From Coptodactyla brooksi (taxonomy: Eukaryota; Arthropoda; Insecta; Coleoptera; Scarabaeidae), in contig JAWQRM010000032.1 in assembly GCA_033557675.1 (NCBI GenBank), forward strand, positions 1 to 37,725: a DNA stretch of 37,725 nucleotides, given 5' to 3'. Of this stretch, positions 1 to 9,575 are shown one piece after another; the stretch's first letter is position 1, and every line of letters begins with the position of its first letter. A program made the position numbers and the translations under genes. The notes beneath the pieces are model-generated. The model was not told the DNA's origin and did no database searches. It saw only the letters and a program-made list of their open reading frames with translations.

Positions 1-27
1 ATAATATACAGTAAGATAAAAATCTGA

Positions 28-130
28 AGTTGGATAGTTTTTGGAATAAACCGAACATCCTGTATATTCGAAAACTGTTTCAAATTGTGAAGAGTTCGAT
101 GTCGTGCAACTTTTATTTCAAACATTTTTT
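28..130 (+). repeat. Dispersed repeat with a CATCCTGTATATT box
   Basis: AGTTGGATAGTTTTTGGAAT followed by AAACCGAACATCCTGTATATT matches, as reverse complement, 14512-14553 (CACAGGGTGTTCAGTTTATT then CTAAACTCTATCCAACT). The following ~70 bp matches 37234-37345 in direct orientation (CCTGTATATT, GTGAAGAG, AACATTTTTTT). A weaker relative lies at 12755-12795. This is an interspersed family of unknown class, probably a transposon end. Confidence 0.5.
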
Positions 131-489
131 TCTAAAGGTATTTTTATCAACCGTATTTTTATCAATTATGCTTATAACTCGTCCGTTGATTTTAAGCATG
201 TGCCATCCTTATAGTTTATTACTCGCAATTTTATGTAGATTACAAAAATATATTTTGTTACAAAAAGTTGTAAAAAAATTTAAAAAATTTTGGGTTAAGT
301 AGATACCTCTACCAGATCTACAATTTTTACGAAATCCTTATTGTGACCAGATTATATAATAAATAGCTTATATGTAAAATATTGATTTGATTAGTCTAAT
401 CTACTCAGAATAAGATAAATAGGCTACAAATAGTCTAATTCGTCAAAATCCATCAAAATATCTACATCGATTTGTTTTGCGAATGCAAT

Positions 490-522
490 ACTTTCTCTTT
501 ATACTTATTGGTAAGAGAAAGT
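490..522. repeat. Perfect hairpin, 10-bp stem
   Basis: ACTTTCTCTT (490-499) and AAGAGAAAGT (513-522) are exact reverse complements with a 13-nt loop. The same stem core ACTTTCTC/GAGAAAGT recurs at 37451-37472 near the other end of the window. Confidence 0.75.
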
Positions 523-635
523 AAAAAGTTAGTTATAAAAATTTAGAAAAAGAGGGTTTAAGAAGAAACTTCAGGAAGAGAGTATATTAAAAAAAACTGA
601 GGTAGCACTCGTGATGTTATACAAAGGCTTTTAAA

Positions 636-664
636 ACTATGATTCATTGTGCATGAATCATAGT
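636..664. repeat. Perfect hairpin, 12-bp stem
   Basis: ACTATGATTCAT (636-647) pairs exactly with ATGAATCATAGT (653-664) around the 5-nt loop TGTGC. Chance occurrence at a given site is remote. No T-run or gene end follows, so it is not a terminator. Confidence 0.8.
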
Positions 665-843
665 ATTGAGATGTATAGAGTGAAATCGTATTGTTTTAAA
701 AAAAAACAAACTATAATATAAATATAAAAAATAAAGCTTCATAAGTCGACGTATTTATAAATATATATTTAGAAAACGTTAAAACGTATTCGTTTAAAAA
801 TCACTGCATTAACATATAAACTTATTGAAAATGTAGTTTACAC

Positions 844-864
844 AAGATTATCAACGATAATCTT
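844..864. repeat. Perfect hairpin, 9-bp stem, 3-nt loop
   Basis: AAGATTATC, loop AAC, then GATAATCTT. It belongs to the scattered short-hairpin class seen throughout the noncoding sequence. Confidence 0.7.
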
Positions 865-1324
865 TTGTCTTTTTTCGTTTGCGATATGTCAAAAATTACC
901 AGTAAAAAATTTTAAACCCAGATTGTCAGTCAGAAAAAGTTTATCAAGAATATTTTTTTCGTAAAGAATATATCATTTCCCATAAATGCGGCAAGATGCG
1001 CTCGCGAGAAACAGATGGACTGTAAATGTTAGTGCTATCACCTCATCCCATTAAAATGACATTAATTAAATAATTGAAGAATATATTTGAAATTCTATTC
1101 GCCAAATTCAAGTGTCAAATAAGACATTTATTCCGTAATTTTGAATATTCGCGGTTTAAGCCGGTTTCGAGACGATTTCCGGATTGGGTGCCCACATCTA
1201 CAAGTCCTTTCTCGGTCACGCGTTCATCTGACGGCGTTCTGGTCGTGACACTTTTTTCAATCGCTATTTTTCGAGTGTGGCTGGCAACTCACCGACCAGG
1301 TACGTATCGACACAATTACTCGAC

Positions 1325-1460
1325 CACGATTTTGACTCACGCGGTATAATGAATACAGTCACCATATTGTTACATCTCGTGGAGACCATCTTGGCGTAGG
1401 AATATTACACCTTGCGGCGAGTAGTGCAAGCCTTTTCCATTGCAACAAACGCAAGTGAAC
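1325..1460 (+). promoter_or_regulatory. Candidate eIF4A promoter and short 5' UTR
   Basis: Seen: this is a locally GC-richer stretch directly upstream of the ATG. CCTTTTCC at 1431-1438 fits the polypyrimidine (TCT) initiator used by insect translation-factor genes. If C1432 is +1, the leader is 29 nt and begins with a pyrimidine tract (TOP-like). CCATCTTGG at 1386-1394 resembles a YY1/Pho site and TGACTCA at 1333-1339 an AP-1 site. No TATA box is obvious at the right distance. The start site is inferred; cap-tagged reads would settle it. Confidence 0.4.
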
Positions 1461-1483
1461 ATGTCGTATGCTTCTGATCGAAG
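1461..1483 (+). CDS. eIF4A: eIF4A coding exon 1 (start codon exon)
   Basis: The exon is only 23 nt long and encodes MSYASDR plus two bases of the next Arg codon. The ATG has A at -3 (GAACATG), a good eukaryotic context. The donor is AG|GTGAGT. Joining to 9214 restores an Arg codon (AG+G) and continues with PEEWSGEK, the expected insect eIF4A N-terminus. It is too short to show as an ORF by itself; the choice rests on splice phase and protein similarity. Confidence 0.88.
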
Positions 1484-4400
1484 GTGAGTTTAACAATTTT
1501 CTACATTTCCGCTTTCCCCGATTTCGCAATTTCCCGCACGGCCAAGTTCCGGCTCGCCCGGGTTTCCGAATTCTCATTTGTTTCGGCCACGTGAGATGTA
1601 CTTTGTAGTAAATTTAACTTCTGTTTCGGCAGGGTTCGCAATGCCAACATGGCGTGTCCGAAACTGTTCGCACTATTTTTATAATATATCATTTTACGCC
1701 CAAATTTCACGTGGACGATTCGCCTGCCTTTTCACTCGTACTTCAATTTGGGTCCGGTTAAATTCACTTTACGAAACGAATTAAGTTGCATTTCTTTCAT
1801 AATTTGCGAAAGTTCTTATAAGTACTTATCCCTGGTGCTCCACGTGAATTTTTGGTGCGAAATTATGTAATTGAAACGCGTTAAATTCTATTTATAACGG
1901 TAGTTTCTGCACAAAAACGCTTTATTCAGTAGATAACTCGTATTTACAAACAGTTAAATGTCCTGTAGTGATGCTTTTCAATGTCTTAACCTATATCATT
2001 ACGTCCCACGTCTTTTTTTTTTGTTACGTTGTCTCGTCGCTCCTGATGATGCCGACTTGGTTAGCGAAACGTGCGTCGGATATTAATTTTTCGGTTTTGG
2101 TATAGACGTGGCCCCTTTTTCACATTGTGTCTTCTAAAACTTGATACTAACTGGTAAGCAAGCAATTCCTCTAAGTCATATTTCAAATAAAGAATTTACA
2201 TTTGACAGTTGGAAAGTAAAGGTGTGTAAAATGATGACAAGCTACCGTCCGAAAGTACGGTAGCTTACCTTACGACTTGTAACAACTTACAAGTCTAAAA
2301 GAGTTGCTAAAGAGCTCTAGCGGTTTGCTGTTAATTCCAACCCTCTCTGGACGTGTTCGTGCAGCGAAGACCGTATATTAACATGAAAACAAAATGATCG
2401 TGCTCCGAGGACAAAATCAGTCTGTTTATTGTAAGGTTCCAAAGATTCGTGGAACCGTGAAATGTTAAATCGAAGATGTGTGAACATCGAATTCAGAAGA
2501 GCCATTAAAAAAGATTTAAAGGCGCTTGGTAAACGTATAGTTAGTGAAAATGTATCCACTAACTATACTTTGAAAGAAGCGAACTGTGGTACAAAGATTG
2601 TCCCTTTGTACCACGAGGCTAAACAGGTGAAGATGTCTTCCTCCATCTACAGCCCACTTAATGTCAGATTTCGCACAAATTATATGATTTGTCACTGAAA
2701 GATCTTTTTAAGTGACCATTCCCTCTATCGAGACGCTTCACATTTTGAATACGGCTGACAAAACCTAATTAATAGCTTGATAAATAAAGGAAAGAATAAA
2801 TTTTCTTGGGTGTCTTACAAGAGGACTCTAAAGAGTTTTATCTTGGTGGCCCTTTGTTTAGAAAATATTGAAGGGAGAAGCTTCCCGATCCGTAAATTAC
2901 CGTTAAGTTACACTTGTATTACCAAGCAACAGCATGGTCGAATGCGTACGGTAACCGCCTGATGTGCTGCTGGGTTTGAGTTCGAACCATTTCACCACCT
3001 GTTTTTTTTTTATTTGTATGAAAGGCAAATCTTGCAAATTAATATTCTAAAAACGAAAATTGAAAAAACCTGTACAACAAACCTATTAAAAAATATATTT
3101 TTTTCAAGTAAACCACAGTTAATTTCTTTTGATCCTATTATCACTTCTATATTTCAGGTTTTCAGTCTTTACAGATCATATAATTTTCATGACACAATTA
3201 TATTGTTAAACAGAAAACACATACACTCTGCATACGATGTATTTTATTGTAAATATGCTGCTTTTTTTTCGATTTGTATAAAAGAGTAAGCAGATGAAAT
3301 TTCTGAAAAAGAAAATTGAAAAAAAAATTGTGCACTAAATCTATTAAAAAATATGTATGTACTTTTCGAGTAAACCACAGTTAATTTCTTTTAATTCTAT
3401 ATTTTAGGTTTTTAGTTCCTAGATCACAGATTTTCTTTGCTTTATGTTGTTAAAGCACATACACCATACCACGCAGATGCGTTTTACTGCAAAACACACC
3501 TTATTGTTTTATTACAAAACATATCTTCACGTGTATGGTGTATGTGTTTTATGTTTAACAATATAATCATGTCATGAAAATTCTATTATTTGCGAAAACT
3601 GAAAACCTGAAATATATATATATATATAATTAATAATTGGAGTAAAAGAATTTATCTACGGTCTGCTTAAAAAATTCTGTTTTCTCTTTCACACAAATCA
3701 AAAAAAAGTAAGCTGTTGCTTCGAAATCCTACTGTAACTTATCTATCGGTAACTTATGGATCGCGAAACTTCTCCCTTCGATATTTCCTAAACGAAGAGC
3801 CGCTAGGATAAAAACCCTTTAAGGTCGCAATCCTGGCAAGTGACCCTACACCCCCATATAGTTCATTTCCAAAACCCCATCCCGAAGTCTGTGTATACCC
3901 CTTGTTAGAATTAAATTTGTCACAGGAAATTTAAATAATACGGATGCTGAAAGGTGCGAAATCTTCTTTAATAGTTTACAAGCTATTCAGAAAATCTCAT
4001 TGAACAAAAAGAGTGTGTTTTAAGAATATGTTTTAAACACGTTCTTAAATCCATGACAAAAAACAATCGTCTTTCAATTGTTTTGTCTTTGCTTTCCACA
4101 AATTTCATTTTGTGGAATGCTCTGATTCGAATAGAAAGCTGACTCAAATAAATGTTAGTTATCTTTATTAGATTTATCAATTAAAACTTTTGCTACATTT
4201 AGCAATCTGGCACATTCCGATAACAATGAACGAAACCTAATTGATAGTTTAATAAATAAAAGAAATAAGTTGTGTTTAATATCTTAAAAGTAATTAAATT
4301 TGTGGCAATAAATTTAAATAATATGGATGCTGAAGACATCGAAATCTTGTTTAACCGTTTACAAGCTATTAAAAAAGTCTAAGTTAAGATTAGAAAACTC

Positions 4401-7400
4401 AATAGCAATAGAAATTAGTAATTAAAAAGTGGGTACAAGGAAATGAATTTAATATTGCCATAACCGTACAAATTCTTGCACAAAAATTAAGAAGACATTG
4501 CGATAATTAAAGAAAGTATACTTGGGCAAAATCAGCAAATTTCATTTTGATGTATTAAGTAATGATGTATTTTTAATAGTCCCTAATTGAATTGAAGTAT
4601 ATAACTTTATCGCACAAGTTCGAATGATTAAAAGTTCTAATATTAGTATGCTTCGGTACATTCCTTACAAATAATACTACATAAATAAATCTTACTTTCA
4701 AACCAATCCGAAATCTCAATTTATAGCATAAGATGAAGAACAGTATTTATTAATGGATGATGAATCTATCGATTGCAAAATGAGAATAATTGCCAGTATA
4801 CAAAAGAGGTATAACCATAAAAAATCTTTATCGTAATAACGATTAATCACATTAATATATTAACTTCCAATTTGTACCAGAAGTATCTTTGTTAAACGTA
4901 GCTATAAGAGAACACCCAAACATAGTTATTGAAAACATCATAAATAAAGGTATTATCGGATTTTTTCTATATAAAATGACGAATTTTATTTAGAGGAAAT
5001 TAATTTTTTTTATGAAATATCAATAAAATGTTACTGTTATTTACATATATTGGAACACTATTTTTAACCATTACTATTTATTGAAATGAAACTTGGGAGA
5101 TATATCTGTCTGAGAGCATATTTCGACAAACTTGCTTTTCTGCCACTTACAGTTTCGCTGAAAATGACTCCCCAACATTGTGATTTTTAAACGGAATATT
5201 TTCGTATGATTCCAGAGCATCGCACAACTTCTAATGATTAAAAAAGTTCCAATGAATTATGAGTACTGATAGTACATGATTCATTCCTTATTAACACTAC
5301 TAAATGTAACTTACTTTCAAATCAAAATCTCATCCAAAATCTCAATTTTTAGCACAAGATGAAGAACAGTATGTATTAATAGATGACAATTTAGCGAGTA
5401 CAGAATGAGAATAATTGCCAATACACAACAGGATGTATAATTAAAAAAAATCTTCATTAGAAAAAGGATTAATCATTAATATATTAATTAAAAAAAAAAT
5501 TAAACGCAGCTATAAGAGAACACACCCAAAATATTGGAAAACATAATAAATAAATATATTATTCGAATTCTCTCTATGCAAAATGAAAATTATCGATAAA
5601 ATGTTACTGTTATTTGTCCTTTTTTGGATATTAGAATCCAATTTTTAGCCATCGAAATGGAATTTGGCAGATGTATTCATGAGAATGCATATTTTGACAA
5701 ACTTGGTTTAAAGTTGAGGGTTCGAAACCTTTGGTTTCCTAACAAAGTTAAACAAATGCCACCACTACACCAAAATTGGAAAGAAAATGCTCGAACACGT
5801 TTTGCTAACCAAGTTAGCGAAAAACCTGATACATAAAGGCTGAGATGTAAAGATTGGGACATCATTAGGAGTCTTTAATCGCTCCTAATGATATTAACAT
5901 GGTTAGCGAAATGTACGTCGAGCATTCTTTTCCAATTTTAGTGTATTGGTGACATTTGGGTAAAATTAGTTTCTGTCACTTCCAATTTCACTGAAAATGT
6001 ACCCTACTTTGTGAACTGGTTTGCACAGTTTTGGTGAACCTTTAGGGCATACCACAATTTTTAGAGCAATTTTTGAGTGTTAAAATTTACAAAATCGGTT
6101 TCACAGAATTTACTTTTTCTTATTAAATGGTACTCCTTGGCGACAAAAGAGCATCTAAATGTAGCGATCCAAAGGAATTGCTCTGGGAATTCTAAATATG
6201 TACAAATATACAGAGTGTTTCATTTAGAAATCGAAAGTGGTGTTCGTTTCTGATACAACTCGATGTAGCATAAATCCAATAATTATATCCAACTATACAC
6301 AGTGTTACCTGTACTAAATTTCGTTTAACTAACAAAAAAATCTGAAATGAATCTGATTTCGGTGCCACCTGATATGTAAAGAATTAAAATGATGTTAATT
6401 ACAATTTCATCCTGACCAAAGTGCATTTCTTTTTTAAATAGTACAAACTTACAAACATGATGACTAATAAATAATTAATTATAGGTTGATAATCTATGTA
6501 TACTTTTCGTGCACAATTATTTTATTCATTTTTATCATGTTATTTTCAAATGATAAAATCAGATAAGAATAAACAACCAGTACTAAACTTTTTTCATGTC
6601 GAAGGTTTGTTTTATTTTTAGCTTATAACATTAACTAATTAAAACACAGCTTCAGGGTGCATACCTTTAATGAAACATTTCTTGGAACATAACGATGGAA
6701 TTACATAAGATTTTTATTTTATTAGTGAGTGCACTCTTATTGCACTCTCTTTTGTTTATGACTCCTGCATATGGATCACATCTTACCATACCCGTATGAA
6801 CATGATTTTTATCCCCACTGCTTTTGAAGGTACAGCTGTTTTAATTTTGGTTCAAAAATGAAAATTATCAAAAAAAATCTCACCTTTTAGTTCAATATGT
6901 TTTACGACTTGCGTTCTTAGATTACACATCATTGATTTCGAGTGAAGCTTGCGTAGTAATGTCCAAAACGTCATCAATTAATTTCTCTCGAGTGTTCAGG
7001 TTCATATCTACATGTTTATATGACTACAAACAATAATCCATTGAAATCAAATCTTAAAGATTTTGGTGGTCAGTGAATTGGATCACCGCGGGCAATTCAT
7101 TCGCCTGGAAAAATCTGTTTGAAAAATCTGAACTTCTGCACCACAACGCTGATTTCGCAAAATGAGTTACATTTCTTAGTAGGAGAAACCTTTGAATAAT
7201 TTAGTGATTAGAACACCTGTCATGAAAGCAGAAGAATTTTTTGTTATCAAACGCACGCAATTGTTAAAAAAAATCGAGTTTTATCATGTGTAACAATATG
7301 GTTTAAGAATGGTTTGTCTTGAATTTTGTTTTGGCCGTTTATTTTAATCCAACCATCGCGTTGAACGCTTGCGACCGTCAAAAAGAAATCTTTTTTTCTC

Positions 7401-9544
7401 ATACAATACCTGATAGCAAAAAAGCAACCTTCAAGACGTTTTCTAATGATGGAATAATAACATCAAACCTTATTGTTAATTCATGTATAGTTTGAGATGG
7501 ATTTGCTTTTGTTGTAGCTTTTGTCGGGCCTCATTTTCAAGATTAAATTCAGCAACACGAAACTTATCAATTATACAAATACATATGCATAGATACGAAC
7601 TGCACTTTCATTAACCACATCCTTTTTAAATTGTTCATTTATGTTTTGAGTTGTCGGTTGTGCATTCGTTTCGCGAATTTTCTCTTCTTTTTGAAAACGC
7701 GAATTTTTTACCTGTCCGTTGGCTTGAACGATTTCTGCAGAGAAAATAATTTGAAACATAATTATAAATTAAAATGTGCAATTTTGTTGAGTGGAGTGGC
7801 AATGTACCTTCAAAATCAAAGAAAAACTGAGATATTTTAAAGACAAATACGTAAGAGACCACCGCAGCTGATTTTCAAGATTGAAATGGAAGTAAAAATT
7901 CCAAAGGTAGTGAGGTTCATATTTAGCGTGTGTGTCCTTAATGTGTTTGTTGCATACTCTATAATTTGAAACGCATCTAAGCATTGACCAAATGAGATAA
8001 ACTATTAAGGGTACATGACTTTTTGCACCTGCTATGTTACATTTTATATACAAAAATTTGTGAAATATGTAGAAATTCAGCAAAAACAAAACAATAGATC
8101 AGATCATATTGATTGACTATACAGAAGTAATAATTTCTACTCCGTTAAGCTTCCATCCAAATTTTTAAGTTGTTTCCCTGGTATCCATTGTTATTGTAAA
8201 ATTACATACAGTTTTGTGGAACATGTTTGTGAGCTCCTGTGGTTGGAAATACTTGACATGTTTCATTGATAGATATTTAGAATATTACCTACTAATATGT
8301 TAATATGTTTAAATTCTCGGCAAGTTGATCTTGTGTTTGCGTATCATCTTCATCCAGTAACGCTTGCAAATCAGCGTCCTCAATTGTTTTTGGTCTTCCG
8401 GAGCTCCCCCTGTCCTCAGTGTTGAAATCGTCACTTCTGAAGCATTTAAACCAATCACCACAGGTAGTTTTCGATGGTGCATGTGCTTCAGCTGCATTTT
8501 TTTCAAGTTAAAGAAGAAAAGCAAAACTTCTCTCAAATGCTATTTATTTGGCACAAAACTCGACATCTTCGTTATTAGAAAAAATATTTTTGCGTTGCGA
8601 AATGCGTTGGGATTACGACTGGTTATTGTTAACAGATGTCCAAGCTATTAAAAAGACACAACTTCAGACATATATGTCAACTACGTGTCGTTAGCACCAT
8701 CCATGTGTGAAACCCGGAAACTTAGTTGCGCACCTAGTAAATTCAAAAAGAAACAATCTGATTTCACAATTGGTGGTTTAATGCATTCATGCATGTTTGC
8801 TGTTTTTGATACTTTATTAAATTAAATTTAATAAAAAATTAAAATTTGGTTCTAATAGGGACAGAAACTTTTCCAGCTGCCTTCAAATGTCCAAGAAACT
8901 GAGAACTGAAGGTATTTTAATTTGTGAGCGTTTCTTGGGCATTCAATTTCTTGTCCATATTCTGGTTTTGTTGATTTTTATTTATACAAGGACATTAACT
9001 ATGTCTGCAATTATTTGACGTCACATAATACCTACTCTACCAAGAATAATGACTACCTAGTGCAGTCGTCAGCAGATTGCTAGTGTCGTCTGCTTGTAAG
9101 TAAATGTTTGCACAACTAACTCTGGAAAGTACTCTCACAACTGACAGATGTAGGAGGAGCTTTACACATCATGTACATTTTAATATGAAATAATGATTAA
9201 AAATTTTCTTTAGGCCAGAAGAGTGGTCTGGCGAAAAAAATGGTCCTGAGAAGGAACCCCCAACGTACGATGGCCCTCCTGGCATGGACCCGGACGGTGT
9301 CATCGAGTCGAACTGGGAAGAGGTCGTGGACAATTTCGACGACATGAACCTGAAGGAGGAGCTCCTCAGGGGCATCTACGCGTACGGTTTCGAGAAGCCC
9401 TCGGCCATCCAGCAGCGCGCGATTATACCGTGTGTGAAGGCGCACGACGTGATCGCGCAGGCGCAATCGGGCACGGGCAAAACGGCCACGTTCTCGATCG
9501 CGATCCTCCAGCAAATAGACACTACGCTCCGCGAGTGCCAGGCC

Positions 9545-9575
<31 letters not shown>

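Larger units (their letters stand above)
1..1324. other. Upstream noncoding region of eIF4A
   Basis: No gene is seen. The ORFs at 30-302 and 1074-1349 are short, lysine/phenylalanine-rich or lack any family resemblance, and are treated as chance. The region contains one end of a dispersed repeat (about 28-130) and three perfect hairpins, described separately. Confidence 0.6.

Noticed and set aside
30..302. 90-codon ORF at the window start
   Set aside because: Lies in a dispersed repeat, has AT-driven Phe/Leu/Lys composition and no recognisable domain.
1074..1349. 91-codon ORF just upstream of eIF4A
   Set aside because: No family resemblance; it overlaps the likely promoter region and ends 100 bp before the real start.
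2462..2698. 78-codon ORF within the hairpin array
   Set aside because: Both strands are open here and neither product has a recognisable domain; the hairpin structure explains the sequence better than coding.
7571..8089. Cluster of overlapping ORFs on both strands in eIF4A intron 1
   Set aside because: All are short and AT-biased; only a weak hint of transposase-derived sequence on the minus strand, not enough for a call.
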